In this document: positions 33,024 through 45,210 of the stretch, piece after piece
Layout: the number at the start of each line of letters is the position of its first letter
Position numbering within the stretch: position 1 is the stretch's first letter
DNA from: Dryas octopetala
Lineage: Eukaryota; Streptophyta; Magnoliopsida; Rosales; Rosaceae
NCBI GenBank assembly: GCA_963921425.1
Contig: OY992839.1
Coordinates: 19,390,910-19,454,909 of the forward strand
Length of the DNA stretch: 64,000 bases
Direction of reading: 5' to 3'
Translations under genes and position numbers: made by a program
The notes under the pieces: model-generated
Databases searched by the model: none
What the model was told of the DNA's origin: nothing
The model's input: the letters and a program-made list of their open reading frames with translations, nothing else

Positions 33024-34759
33024 TGTGACGCCCTAAACCTCTATGCTGGAAGATTCGGTGCATTATAGCGCCACACTGACCATTCAGCTCTAGATGAAAT
33101 TACCAAGTTCAGCAACTCGCATGTAAAACTGAACAATCAATGTAAGACTGAGTTTAAAAACAAAATACAGGGTTGGATCAGAATGCAAATTACACAGCGA
33201 AATAAATAAATCAAATAACTTGATTAAAAACCAACCCACAAGATTACATAAATAAATAGTACCCTTGTATAATTGTTTCGAATATTAATGAGCTGAAGTA
33301 AATACAAACCACTCTTTACAAAATAAAAGAGAAAATCACTTATGGATTACTAATTTCTACATTTCCTCCACGTTGCTTTCTCAGTTTTACTTAACCTGTA
33401 AAACTAACCGCTACACCATTGAATGATGCACCGTGTTAAAGAATAAACCCAGTAAGCTTTCGCAAGCTCGTATGGGTGAACTAGCTCATAAGCAAACAAA
33501 AACAATTAACACTTAGCAGTATATTATATAAAAATACCCTGCAACACCAATCCTGTAATCAACATCTAGGTTATCACATACATAAACAGTGACAACAACC
33601 ATCATAATTCAGCATGAAGTAATATCAAAGCTAAATAAACAACCACAAATAGACAGTGACTACAAATCACACAAATCACGCATCTCCAAGTATTTATGTA
33701 CTCAACGTGGTACCAACACTAATCATTAATCTCCAAAATTAATCATCTCACTTATATGGCCGATCCAAATTAGCCAATTACCAATATCAACAATCTCACG
33801 ACCGATTCAACGTAAAAACTTAACTGGTAGAGAGAGTGACCAACTCTGATTGTAAACCTTGCCACTTGCTACACATACTCCATGCACATTTGTACGATCT
33901 GGCAACAACCATGTACAATGGCCCACAGTAATGTCTGAGCTACCTGCTACATCATACAATCACACTAGTGTCTCAACCTACCCAATTCACTTGTTACTCT
34001 CAGGTCGTGTCAAACCACAGTATCTTGACTAACCGGTACACTAATCTCAAATTCGGTTAACCTGGTCATCACAGATATCCTCAAATCACAATTAAGCAAC
34101 TCAGCCTAATAGATCACAACTGCCTATTCACAAGCCTAATCAACAACTATTAACCTCAATAGCTCGTATCACAAAACAGATACTAAAATATTCTCATTAG
34201 GTTCTCACGCTCACAATTATCCTATTAAGCCAACAAGCTTAAAATCATCCTCGAATCACAAAAAGGATTCAAATCCTAGAATTAAACCAAATTGTAGTAC
34301 ACAAGCAATTAATTGGAAAATAATACAGTTAAATACCACAAAACAAATAACAAGACCAAGATAATAGATCACCCACAAAATAAATACACAAAGTCCACCC
34401 ACCTGGATTCTGTGCATCCTAAAACACTACGAGTACTTCACCATCTAACAACCTCCACGGGTGAAGGAAAACCAAAATAAAAAACTTTCAACGAAGAGAG
34501 AGAACAGAGAGAAAGTGAGAGAGAGAGAGAGAGAGAGCTGCGGATGCAGAAATGAGAACAGGGGGTATATATAGAAAAGCCACCGAGTTCTCGCCGGCCT
34601 GCCGAGCCCTCGGCATGGCTTGTCGAGCGCTCGCCGCCTCGCCGAATGATCGGTGGCGGCTCCACCTAACCCTCGGTGAGAAATTTCTACAGGATTCCAC
34701 CAGCTTCTCCTTTTTTCGCATGGTTTCCTCCTTTGCCACCAACTACTGCCACTTGTCAC

Positions 34760-36411
34760 TGTTAGTTTCTAGGATTTGTTAATGTTGGCTATTTTCCGTG
34801 TCAAAACAATTGTATTAATTTGTATTTATTCACTCACAAGCTCTAGGCTAGATTTAGGACAAGGTCTACTGCTTTGAAGAAGTCAAGAATGAACAAGTCA
34901 CAAGGTATACTGCACTTCATTCATTTCATGAAATTAACAGATTTTTGTCTATTTGACTAGTCATTCACTGATCATAATGAACACTGTTTTTCACGTACAG
35001 TGACTGTTACTTAAGTCACAGTTGCTACAGTGGGTCATTTCGGGTTTTGCTTTTTAAGCCCATTTCTTTGAAAGCCCATATTCTGTTTAGTATTAGACAT
35101 GCATGTGCAAAGCACATGACTTGGTTCCCCCAATGTTTTCAAATCAGATCTGATTCATCTTTCCCATTCACGCACACACACTATTCATCATCTTCTTCAT
35201 TCTGATTTTTAAATACAAAATTCCTTTTGACAGCTGCTTATTTCTATCCTTAGTAAATACTAGGATACCCCTCTAGGACAAAGGGAATATGCCCTTAATC
35301 CGTCTCTTGTGGACAGCCATTGATTGGCTTCCACGTGGCATGGGCGAACATGCCTCTTGCGTGGGTGTGTACGGGCATAAGTGGGCTGGCTGTTCAGATC
35401 TTAGTAGTGCGTTGATGAGCAATTTCAGAGCGTGAATTCTTGGGTTTTTTCACTGCTGGGTATTTTCCATGTGAGGTGCTCATCTTCATTTTTTTTTCAG
35501 AAAATGGTTTTTAATTCTTGAAAAATCACATAGAGTTTTTCTGAAATTGTTTTTGTTAAATCTGAAATTCTATATGGGTTTGAGTGCTTAAATGTCTTCA
35601 TACATACTTCAAACACATTCATTTTAGATTTAAGTTGAAGGATTCAATATTGATCTTTTCATGCCGATAGCTTGAGAAGATTGATCTTTGTTTGTGAATC
35701 CTACATTTGCATATCATGTTCATGCATTGATGAAACCACTGAGCTTGGTGCGGATTGGTGCCATGGGTTGATGAGCTTGGAGTGGAGCTGCCTTCTTCAT
35801 GAATGACCATCTGCCTTGCGTATGGAAGTTGCACAAAATGGGTAAGATAGCTGCCACTTAGTCTAGGACTTAGTGATTGAGCTTGTGTGCTGAGTACCCT
35901 CTTTTGTATTGAACTTCTGATTTAGTGGATTGCCTGGTCAGCTGGATAGACCCCCAGTTTTTACCCTTTGTGGTTTTTCTGGGTGAACATCTTGTGTGTT
36001 TCTGTCTTCCATATTTGTGTTGTTATGATTACTGACTCACTCATCTTTTAAACACAAATCTGTACTGGAGCTATTTGCTTAAAATTGATATATGACTTAT
36101 ATAACTGTTTAGATAATCACACACCACTGTAGTTGTGGATAACACTGGGATGCCTATTGTGATGGGTCCTCTGAGTGTATAGGATGTCACTTGATCCTTG
36201 GTGTGTTTGATTTGTGTTGTTTTACTGAAGTGATTTTTTTTTGGTTTTTAGAAGTCAATGTGGAGTTTCACATTTTGTTACTGGACCGTCAGAGTTGTGT
36301 TTGGTTGACTAGTTCGTGAGTGATCACATAAACCAAAAATTGGGGTCCGATCACTGAAAGTGAAATTAATCAAGTTAATTGAGTGAATAGATCACCTAAA
36401 TTAAACTTTCA
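34760..36411 (+). repeat. 5' LTR of the Sirevirus-like element (1,652 bp)
   Basis: Starts TGTTAGTTTCTAGG and ends TTAAACTTTCA. Bounded on the left by GTCAC and on the right by the primer-binding site after two bases. ORF 35619-35834 (minus) and its twin in the 3' LTR are not genes. Confidence 0.97.
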
Positions 36412-36485
36412 ATTGGTATCAGAGCGCTACTCTAAAAGCAAATAGAGAGATCCTAGGGTGTCGTTTGTTTTCTAGGTGTGTCTAG

Positions 36486-39400
36486 ATGGAAAGAGATCGT
36501 GTTGCGGGATCTTGCAACTCTCCTCCATTCTTTGATGGCAGCAACTACGCTGCTTGGAGAGAAAAATTTGAAATTTTTCTTGATGCCTATGATGAGTTGG
36601 CATATGAGTATCTCAATGTTGAGTGGATTCCTCCCACACGGATAGTTGATGGGATTGAAACTCCTAAGCCTAGGTCCGAATGGTCTTTTGCCGAAGTCAC
36701 GGCCTCTAGCTCCAACAAGAAGGCTAGAAATGCTATTGTCACTGCACTGTCTTCCTCACAATTTGCACACATACAACATTGTGTCACGGCTAGGCAAGCT
36801 TGGAACAAACTTAGGGTTGTTCATGAGGGGGACAAACAAGTTAGGTCACTTAAGCTTCAAATGGTACATGCCAAATTTGAAGAAATTAGGATGAAAGAGT
36901 CCGAGTCATTTTCCGAGTTCTATGAAAGGTTGGAAGCCCTGACAAATGAAGCCATGTCCCTAGGTAAACCTTATGAGGAGTCTACCATTGTCCAAAAGGT
37001 TCTTAGATCTCTACCTAAGAGATTTCAATCTAAGAAGCATGCAATACAAGAAGTCCAAAATTTGGATGAACTCAAAATTGGTAAATTGGTAGGAAAGCTT
37101 AAAACCTTTGAGATGGAACTTGAAATGGATGAAAGGGATAGCAAGAAGTCAAAAGATATTGCTTTGCAAAGTGTCAAAGAGATGAGTGAAAACTTGAGTG
37201 AAAAATCATCAATGTCCGATGATGAGGTTGCCCTTTTTGTCAAAAGATTTAGACGAATTCTTAGAAATAAAGGGAGAGAAGCTAGAACTAGTGGTAACAA
37301 CTTTAAGGAGTTCAAATTCAAACCTCAAGGAGAGAATTCATTTGAGAGAAAACAAGAGAGGAAGCCTAACTTTAAAGAAGGAATAACAACCAAGAGAGAT
37401 GTGAAATGTTACACTTGTGGTGGAATAGGTCACATAGCAATTGAATGTGCAAACAATAGAAAGAATCATTCTTCAAGTAAGAATAAAGCCATGAAAATCA
37501 CTTGGAGTGATAGTGAGAGTGATGACTCAAATGATTGTGAGTCTTCTTCCGATGTTGAGGGTGATGAAGTTGCATTTGTTGCATCAATCAAGGAGATTGA
37601 TCAAGTAGATGGTGGGTCTGACTCAGAATCTGTTCCTGATGATGAGTCTTACACTGCACTTTGTGATAAGTATGACTTACTTTTCACCGAAACTCTTAGC
37701 ATAAAGGAAGAAAATCAGAAACTAAAGAATGCTAAATTGAAATTGTGTGAGAAGATTGAGTCATTAGAGAGTGAATTAGAAAGTGTGGCTATCTTGAAAC
37801 AAAATTTTGAGAGTCAAGTCAAAGTGCTCAAGGAGAGCAACATCTACTTTAAATCTTTGAATGAAAAGCTTGAAAAAGAAGTTCATGAAGCAAATGAGAG
37901 CATTGTTGAGCTCACCATTGGGGCTGAAAAGGTTGATAGGATGCTTAGGATTGGAAAGCTTCATGGTGACAAAACCGGTTTGGGTTTTAGTGAAAATAGT
38001 CCTAGTGTATCCAACACAAAGACCATTTTTGTCAAGTCAGAATCTGATCATAGTGTCAAAAAGGGTCTAGGTTTCATTGACATTGGTCAAAATGCATCTC
38101 ATTCTAAGTCAAGTCAAGCCACATCAAGTGTCACACAAATTGATTGTTCTACTTCACTTAGAAAAACAAAGTTTGTCCCGGTTTGTCATCATTGTCATGT
38201 CAAGGGTCACATTAGACCAAATTGCAACAAACTTAGAGGAAAGAAATCAAGTGAACCAAAGAGAAATATTTCTCTACAAGAGCAAGTGAACAACCTACTC
38301 AAGGAGGTAACCAAAATTGCCTTACTTGTCACCCCACTTCCCAAAAATAAGCCAAGTCCACATCAAAGATGGGTTGTGAAGAGCTCCACTAAATGTCTAG
38401 TAACCTTGAATGCTTTTTCAGCCACTAAGAGGAACATTTGGTACCTAGATAGTGGGTGTTCCAAACATATGACGGGAGATAAGGAGGTCTTTACCTCTCT
38501 TGCTACTTATGATGGTGGGAGTGTGACTTTTGGAGGAGGAGAGAAGTCCTATGTGAGTGGAAAGGGGGTTGTACACATACAAGGTATACCCGAATTGAAA
38601 AATGTGAGATTTGTTGATGGGCTAAATTCTAATTTGCTTAGTATTAGCCAACTTTGTGATGAATGGGGTGGTGAAGTGTGTATGTCCAAGAGTGGATGTA
38701 GAATTGTTGACTCCCAAGGAAGGGAGATCTTGAATGCCCCTAGGTCTAGGGATGATTGCTATGTGTTTGATGGCAATGTTGGAAAAATTGAGAATACTTG
38801 CAATAGAGCTATTGATGACACTAGCTCTCTTTGGCATCAAAGACTTGGTCACATTAATGTTCATGACCTTTACAAGTTGTCTAAGCATGAGGTTGTTAGA
38901 GGTCTTCCAAAGATAGGAAAGCCCGAAACTTTTGTTTGTGGTCCATGTCAAATGGGGAAGCAAACCAAAGAACCACACAAAAGAGTCAAAGACATAGGCA
39001 CCTCTAGGACACTTGAACTAATTCACTTGGATTTAGTTGGTCCGGTCCAAACCTTGTCAATAGGTGGAAAGAAATACATTCTAGTCATGGTAGATGATTT
39101 TTCTAGGTACACTTGGGTGTCATTTCTTAAGGACAAGTCGGAGACATTTCATCATTTTGTCAAGATTGTGAAACTGCAGAAAAGTGAAGGTATGTCGAGT
39201 CTGTCAACCCTGTCCAGAATCAGATCAGACCATGGTACTGAGTTTGAAAACTCTCAATTCGATGAGTTTTGTTGTCAAATGGGTATTAAACATGAATTCT
39301 CAGCTCCAATAACACCCCAACAAAATGGAATCGTTGAGAGAAAGAATAGGGTTTTGATTGAGATGGCTAGAGTGATGTTGAATAGCAAAAATCTTGCTAA

Positions 39401-41537
39401 ACATTTCTGGGCTGAGGCGGTAAACACGGCATGTTACATCATAAATAGAGTCTATCTTAGGCCGGGAACCAAAAAGACTCCCTATGAACTGTGGAAGGGT
39501 AGGAAACCTAAGGTTACACACTTTAGAGTGTTTGGGAGTGCATGTTACATCCTTAGGGATAGAGAACATTTGGGAAAATTTGATTCCAAGAGTGATGAGG
39601 GTCTGTTTTTAGGCTATTCATCCAACAGTAGAGCATTTAGAGTCTTCAATATGCGAACAAATTCTATGTTGGAATCCATAAATGTGAAAATAGATGATCA
39701 TGATGCATCTATTGAAATGGCTGCAGATAAGGATGGATTGTTCCCACAATCTGATCCTAAAGAGGTTAGTTTGATTAAAGAAGAGTCCAAGTCAGACAGT
39801 GATGAACCTACTGATGACTCAAAAATTGTTGAGTTTGACAAGTCAGAGAGCGAACAAAATGACAAAACACTGAGTGACAGATCTGAAAAACCAAGATGGG
39901 TGAGGTGTAACCATGGTGAAGATGTAATTCTAGGTTCTTTAGACCAGCCAGTTAGGACTAGAAAACAAATGGCCAATGAACTTGCTCATGTGTGCTATGT
40001 TTCCATTGTTGAACCTAAAAATGTCAAAGAAGCACTCAATCATGAGGAATGGGTGAGTGCAATGCATGAGGAATTGAACCAATTTGAGAGAAACCAAGTG
40101 TGGACTCTTGTAGAGAGACCAACCAACACAAATGTCATTGGAACCAAATGGATATTCAAAAATAAATCCGATGAATTTGGGAATGTAGTTAGAAACAAGG
40201 CTAGGCTTGTTGCTCAAGGGTACTCCCAATTAGAGGGTATTGATTTTGATGAGACTTTTGCACCCGTTGCTAGACTTGAGTCCGTTAGGTTGCTTTGTGC
40301 CATTGCATGTCATCTTAGGTTCAAATTGTATCAAATGGATGTCAAAACAGCATTTTTAAATGGTTACTTGAATGAGGAAGTTTTTGTAGAACAACCAAAA
40401 GGTTTTGAGGATCCTCACATGAGAGATGGTGTCTATAAATTGAGGAAAGCCTTGTATGGGCTGAAGCAAGCTCCAAGAGCTTGGTATGAGAGACTCTCTC
40501 ATCACTTGTTGTCCAATGGGTATCAAAGATGGTCTGTTGACAAGACCCTATTTGTAAAAAGGTTGAAAAATGATGTTTTGATTGCTCAAGTTTATGTGGA
40601 TGATATTGTCTTTGGTTCAACTTCAGATTTTCATGTTAAGAGATTCATTGATGTAATGTCTAGTGAATTTGAAATGAGTCTAGTTGGTGAAATGAATTTC
40701 TTTTTAGGGCTTCAAGTCAAGCAAGTAGATAGTGGGATATTTATCTCCCAATCTAAGTATGCTAGAAACTTGGTCAAAAAGTTTGGGCTTGAGTCTTCCA
40801 AGGTGGCTACTACTCCAATGAGTAAAAGCTTCAAACTTCATAGGGATCCAAGTGGTAAGCAAGTGGACCAAACCTTGTATAGAAGCATGATAGGAAGTCT
40901 CCTCTACCTCACAGCTAGTAGACCGGACATATCATTTGCGGTAGGTGTGTGTGCTAGGTTCCAAAGTGATCCCAAAGAATCCCATTTATTTGCAACCAAA
41001 AGAATCATCAAATATGTAAGTGGGACTCTTGACTATGGGTTGTGGTATACCCATGATACCAACACTAAATTGGTTGGATTTAGTGACTCCGATTGGGCTG
41101 GGTGTAGTGATGATTTGAAGAGCACCTCGGGTGGTGCTTTCTATGTTGGGAATAACTTAGTGTCGTGGCATAGCAAGAAACAGAATTCTGTCTCTTTGTC
41201 GACTGCTGAAGCTGAATACATAGCAGCAGGGAGTTGTTGTACACAACTTATTTGGATGAGGCAAATGTTAGCCGATTATGGAATTGATGAGAAAACTTTT
41301 CTCATCTATTGTGATAACATGAGTGCTATAGATATCTCCAAGAATCCGGTGCAACACACTAGAACCAAGCATATTGACATAAGACATCATTTCATTCGAG
41401 ATCTTGTGGAGAGTGGAACTCTTACTTTGACTTTTGTTCCTTCCGAACAACAACTTGCAGACATCTTTACAAAAGCTCTAGAGAATCCAAAGCACATTAG
41501 TCTTCGGAAGTCAATTGGCATTTGTACACATGCATGA
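36486..41537 (+). CDS. Copia gag-pol polyprotein, intact (1,683 aa)
   Basis: It opens about 60 bp after the primer site with [29 protein letters not shown], the gag N-terminal motif, and the UBN2-type capsid follows. CCHC knuckles lie at about residues 308-321 ([14 protein letters not shown]) and 567-580 ([14 protein letters not shown]). Between them is a long Glu/Lys-rich coiled coil (about 405-485), as in Sirevirus gag. The protease motif YLDSGCSKH lies at about 653-661, with catalytic Asp 655. Integrase D849, D915 and E951 give a D,D-35-E spacing; the HHCC finger lies before it (CGPCQMGK). The reverse transcriptase YVDDIVFG has Asp 1372/1373. RNase H follows with SDSDWAGC and [11 protein letters not shown]. 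No stop or frameshift is present. Products would form virus-like particles, copy the element RNA and integrate the cDNA. It is translated from an LTR transcript. Confidence 0.97.
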   Translation: MERDRVAGSCNSPPFFDGSNYAAWREKFEIFLDAYDELAYEYLNVEWIPPTRIVDGIETPKPRSEWSFAEVTASSSNKKARNAIVTALSSSQFAHIQHCVTARQAWNKLRVVHEGDKQVRSLKLQMVHAKFEEIRMKESESFSEFYERLEALTNEAMSLGKPYEESTIVQKVLRSLPKRFQSKKHAIQEVQNLDELKIGKLVGKLKTFEMELEMDERDSKKSKDIALQSVKEMSENLSEKSSMSDDEVALFVKRFRRILRNKGREARTSGNNFKEFKFKPQGENSFERKQERKPNFKEGITTKRDVKCYTCGGIGHIAIECANNRKNHSSSKNKAMKITWSDSESDDSNDCESSSDVEGDEVAFVASIKEIDQVDGGSDSESVPDDESYTALCDKYDLLFTETLSIKEENQKLKNAKLKLCEKIESLESELESVAILKQNFESQVKVLKESNIYFKSLNEKLEKEVHEANESIVELTIGAEKVDRMLRIGKLHGDKTGLGFSENSPSVSNTKTIFVKSESDHSVKKGLGFIDIGQNASHSKSSQATSSVTQIDCSTSLRKTKFVPVCHHCHVKGHIRPNCNKLRGKKSSEPKRNISLQEQVNNLLKEVTKIALLVTPLPKNKPSPHQRWVVKSSTKCLVTLNAFSATKRNIWYLDSGCSKHMTGDKEVFTSLATYDGGSVTFGGGEKSYVSGKGVVHIQGIPELKNVRFVDGLNSNLLSISQLCDEWGGEVCMSKSGCRIVDSQGREILNAPRSRDDCYVFDGNVGKIENTCNRAIDDTSSLWHQRLGHINVHDLYKLSKHEVVRGLPKIGKPETFVCGPCQMGKQTKEPHKRVKDIGTSRTLELIHLDLVGPVQTLSIGGKKYILVMVDDFSRYTWVSFLKDKSETFHHFVKIVKLQKSEGMSSLSTLSRIRSDHGTEFENSQFDEFCCQMGIKHEFSAPITPQQNGIVERKNRVLIEMARVMLNSKNLAKHFWAEAVNTACYIINRVYLRPGTKKTPYELWKGRKPKVTHFRVFGSACYILRDREHLGKFDSKSDEGLFLGYSSNSRAFRVFNMRTNSMLESINVKIDDHDASIEMAADKDGLFPQSDPKEVSLIKEESKSDSDEPTDDSKIVEFDKSESEQNDKTLSDRSEKPRWVRCNHGEDVILGSLDQPVRTRKQMANELAHVCYVSIVEPKNVKEALNHEEWVSAMHEELNQFERNQVWTLVERPTNTNVIGTKWIFKNKSDEFGNVVRNKARLVAQGYSQLEGIDFDETFAPVARLESVRLLCAIACHLRFKLYQMDVKTAFLNGYLNEEVFVEQPKGFEDPHMRDGVYKLRKALYGLKQAPRAWYERLSHHLLSNGYQRWSVDKTLFVKRLKNDVLIAQVYVDDIVFGSTSDFHVKRFIDVMSSEFEMSLVGEMNFFLGLQVKQVDSGIFISQSKYARNLVKKFGLESSKVATTPMSKSFKLHRDPSGKQVDQTLYRSMIGSLLYLTASRPDISFAVGVCARFQSDPKESHLFATKRIIKYVSGTLDYGLWYTHDTNTKLVGFSDSDWAGCSDDLKSTSGGAFYVGNNLVSWHSKKQNSVSLSTAEAEYIAAGSCCTQLIWMRQMLADYGIDEKTFLIYCDNMSAIDISKNPVQHTRTKHIDIRHHFIRDLVESGTLTLTFVPSEQQLADIFTKALENPKHISLRKSIGICTHA

Positions 41538-43042
41538 GTCTTTGTAGTTAAATGTGCTTCATTGTTTAAGTTTCTTTTATTTGGTTAAGTAGTTTTTTTT
41601 TTCGTTTCAAGAAAATAACCACCTTGAAAGGTCTTAACATTATGTGTCCCACTCTCATTGATATTCAAAAAGGTTCTTGCATAACATGAGTCATGTCAAT
41701 AAGCATAATCCCTCCTTCTTGTCAAATGTTAGACTTGAGATTTTTTTTTAACTCTTTGTCATAATCAATCAAACTTGTTAAATGCTTTTCAATGACAATT
41801 TGTTTGAGGATGCAATTTAACCTTTCAATATAATTTCTCCTTTGTGTCCCATCTTTAGCTAAAATTTTCCTCATTTGAACAAATGTGCACCATACACAAA
41901 CATCAAAAAAAAAAGGAAAGAAGTGTGACCAAATAAGTCACGGCCCTATGGAGAAACAAGGTGTTTTTATGGTGTTCTAGGGTAAAGAGTCGCAAAATTG
42001 GACCAATTCATTGCACTTAACTTGGGATGTGCCTAAACAAAAAATGAAAATAATTTTTGAAAAGCCATTGTCATGAGTTGAAAAACATTGCCTTCAAGAT
42101 TTGTTCCCAAATTAGAAATTCTCTTGAGTGGTTAAATTCTAATATCTTGTAGTGGATGAAACTTATTTAACCTCTTTGATTGTCATTGACATTGTTTTAC
42201 CATTTTGAACAAGTCTTGCATGCTAGCATTGACCTCCCTATATCCCAAATATGCTTATTTTCTTGCACAAAGTTTGCAATCTTCATTTTCCATATCTATG
42301 AGAGTATTGACATTGGTGGATAATTCTTTTCAATTGTGTTTGTTGTTTATGTCACATTTGCTTTGTCAAAAATAAATTCCCTGAAGCACATCTATCTCAT
42401 AGATTTTCTTTGTGTGTCATTGCTTCCAATTCTCTAAGGATTCCTCTATTTTTTTCTGCTTATGCTCCAGTACGCAGTTTGTTCATTTTGACTAGTCTAA
42501 CAATCGTCAAATACAGTCAATTTTCACAGGACCATTCTGTACCTTGGATTACTGTTCATTAAAGGGCATTTCAGACTTTTCTGCATACCTATGTTCTTCT
42601 CTAGCTGTCCCTCATATTACATGTCTATATTCTGCAAGCCCGGTATCGAGATGTTGCATTTAGGGGGAGTTTGCCTTTAGGGGGAGTTTGTCTTTAGGGG
42701 AGTTAGCATTTAGGGGGAGTTAGAATTTAGGGGGAGTTAGAATTTTATGGAATTTACTCTTTAAGCATGTATTTTTCTATTGCATTTCGCTCCAATTTTC
42801 TGTGCTTTTGAACTGAATTTTCTTTTATGTATGACCTTTTGTCTTTCCATGACAAAAAGGGGGAGAATGTATTGGTTGTTTAATCTCCATTGCTTGCTGC
42901 GTTTAAACTGCATACTATCATACTTTGTATTGTGCAAGTACTTCTTCTTGCAGGTACATTATAACAAGTGTTGGGCTGTGTGTTGAGAGTCTTGTGAGGT
43001 GAATGGGTTATTGTTTTGTCAAGGAAAACCAAAGGGGGAGAT
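41538..43042 (+). other. Non-coding region with repeated polypurine tracts between pol and 3' LTR
   Basis: About 1.5 kb without a supported ORF, so no envelope-like gene as found in some Sireviruses. At 42659-42745 a TTTAGGGGGAGTT unit is repeated about five times. Further AAAGGGGGAG tracts lie at 42856 and directly before the 3' LTR (43030-43042). Multiplied polypurine tracts are a recognised Sirevirus trait. The function of the extra copies is not established. Confidence 0.85.
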
Positions 43043-44693
43043 TGTTAGTTTCTAGGATTTGTTAATGTTGGCTATTTTCCGTGTCAAAACAATTGTATTA
43101 ATTTGTATTTATTCACTCACAAGCTCTAGGCTAGATTTAGGACAAGGTCTACTGCTTTGAAGAAGTCAAGAATGAACAAGTCACAAGGTATACTGCACTT
43201 CATTCATTTCATGAAATTAACAGATTTTTGTCTATTTGACTAGTCATTCACTGATCATAATGAACACTGTTTTTCACGTACAGTGACTGTTACTTAAGTC
43301 ACAGTTGCTACAGTGGGTCATTTCGGGTTTTGCTTTTTAAGCCCATTTCTTTGAAAGCCCATATTCTGTTTAGTATTAGACATGCATGTGCACAGCACAT
43401 GACTTGGTTCCCCCAATGTTTTCAAATCAGATCTGATTCATCTTTCCCATTCACGCACACACACTATTCATCATCTTCTTCATTCTGATTTTTAAATACA
43501 AAATTCCTTTTGAGAGCTGCTTATTTCTATCCTTAGTAAATACTATGATACCCCTCTAGGACAAAGGGAATATGCCCTTAATCCGTCTCTTGTGGACAGC
43601 CATTGATTGGCTTCCACGTGGCATGGGCGAACATGCCTCTTGCGTGGGTGTGTACGGGCATAAGTGGGCTGGCTGTTCAGATCTTAGTAGTGCGTTGATG
43701 AGCAATTTCAGAGCGTGAATTCTTGGGTTTTTCACTGCTGGGTATTTTCCATGTGAGGTGCTCATCTTCATTTTTTTTTCAGAAAATGGTTTTTAATTCT
43801 TGAAAAATCACATAGAGTTTTTCTGAAATTGTTTTTGTTAAATCTGAAATTCTATATGGGTTTGAGTGCTTAAATGTCTTCATACATACTTCAAACACAT
43901 TCATTTTAGATTTAAGTTGAAGGATTCAATATTGATCTTTTCATGCCGATAGCTTGAGAAGATTGATCTTTGTTTGTGAATCCTACATTTGCATATCATG
44001 TTCATGCATTGATGAAACCACTGAGCTTGGTGCGGATTGGTGCCATGGGTTGATGAGCTTGGAGTGGAGCTGCCTTCTTCATGAATGACCATCTGCCTTG
44101 CGTATGGAAGTTGCACAAAATGGGTAAGATAGCTGCCACTTAGTCTAGGACTTAGTGATTGAGCTTGTGTGCTGAGTACCCTCTTTTGTATTGAACTTCT
44201 GATTTAGTGGATTGTCTGGTCAGCTGGATAGACCCCCAGTTTTTACCCTTTGTGGTTTTTCTGGGTGAACATCTTGTGTGTTTCTGTCTTCCATATTTGT
44301 GTTGTTATGATTACTGACTCACTCATCTTTTAAACACAAATCTGTACTGGAGCTATTTGCTTAAAATTGATATATGACTTATATAACTGTTTAGATAATC
44401 ACACACCACTGTAGTTGTGGATAACACTTGGATGCCTATTGTGATGGGTCCTCTGAGTGTATAGGATGTCACTTGATCCTTGGTGTGTTTGATTTGTGTT
44501 GTTTTACTGAAGTGATTTTTTTTTGGTTTTTAGAAGTCAATGTGGAGTTTCACATTTTGTTACTGGACCGTCAGAGTTGTGTTTGGTTGACTAGTTCGTG
44601 AGTGATCACATAAACCAAAAATTGGGGTCCGATCACTGAAAGTGAAATTAATCAAGTTAATTGAGTGAATAGATCACCTAAATTAAACTTTCA
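43043..44693 (+). repeat. 3' LTR of the Sirevirus-like element (1,651 bp)
   Basis: Nearly identical to the 5' LTR: five substitutions and one missing T (in GGGTTTTTCAC) seen by eye. Followed directly by the GTCAC duplication. Confidence 0.97.
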
Positions 44694-44910
44694 GTCACCA
44701 TCCTGGCCATTAGATCAAAATAGGTCAACAGCCAAGATCTTTCTACTCAACAAACTTTAATTTCTAAAATTCCTTAACTTCGAAAATTAACCAAAAACAC
44801 TTCGGGACTTAGAAAAATACTACGCACTCGTAAAAACAAATACAGAGTTCCTATTGGTTCACAACCAACCTTTGATCAAATCAAACACCAAAATTTTCCA
44901 GGGCCTCACA

Positions 44911-45210
44911 ATCTACCCTTCTTAAAAAGAATTTCGTCCCCGAAATTCCCAACAACAAACTGCAACAAACAAGTTCTAGCAGTTTACAAGGGAAAAACTA
45001 ACCTTCTCAAAACTCTGAGGAACAGGCGATGAGATAGCAATCAATAGGTATCCAGTCTGAAAACAGTTTATAGCTCATTAATCCAGTTCGAAAACATTTC
45101 TAAAAATAATCCCAAAATCATTTTAAATTTCCACTCCATAAATTTATACTCTGATCCCATTTTTCTTTTCAAAACCCACTCCAGAATCCATGCTCTGATA
45201 CTATTTTGTG
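44911..45210 (-). mobile_element. Gypsy internal remnant with polypurine tract and primer-site-like motif
   Basis: This 300-bp piece begins (minus-strand view, from the right) with a GTATCAGAGC-like motif at about 45192-45205. It ends with the GACGAAATTC and AAGAAGGGTAGAT stretch next to LTR copy A. Nearly all of gag-pol is gone. Confidence 0.55.

Larger units (their letters stand above)
34755..44698 (+). mobile_element. Complete Sirevirus-like Copia retrotransposon
   Basis: The element proper is 34760-44693 (9,934 bp), flanked by a perfect 5-bp duplication GTCAC (34755-34759, 44694-44698). It has LTRs of about 1.65 kb, a Met-tRNA primer site TGGTATCAGAGC just after the 5' LTR (36414-36425), and a single open gag-pol of 1,683 codons. 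Multiple AGGGGGAG purine tracts precede the 3' LTR. The long LTRs, coiled-coil-containing gag and multiplied polypurine tracts are features of the Sirevirus genus. The LTRs differ, by eye, by five substitutions and one single-base gap, so it is young and potentially autonomous. Confidence 0.97.
33024..44910 (-). mobile_element. Gypsy-type LTR (copy A), split by the Sirevirus-like element
   Basis: On the minus strand it begins TGTGAGGCCC (44910) and ends GGGCGTCACA (33024), giving inverted TGTGA/TCACA termini. Without the nested element and one target duplication the LTR is about 1.95 kb. Immediately upstream of its start on the minus strand (44911-44945) lie a polypurine tract (AAGAAGGGTAGAT) and a GGGGACGAAATTCT stretch typical of the 3' end of Gypsy pol genes. 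It contains (GA)n at 34517-34537 and a GC-rich block with repeated GCCGAGCCCTCGG-like motifs (34590-34680), shared with copies C and D. Confidence 0.75.

Noticed and set aside
41538..43042. Envelope-like gene of the Sirevirus element
   Set aside because: No ORF beyond about 70 codons and no transmembrane or coiled-coil pattern between pol and the 3' LTR.
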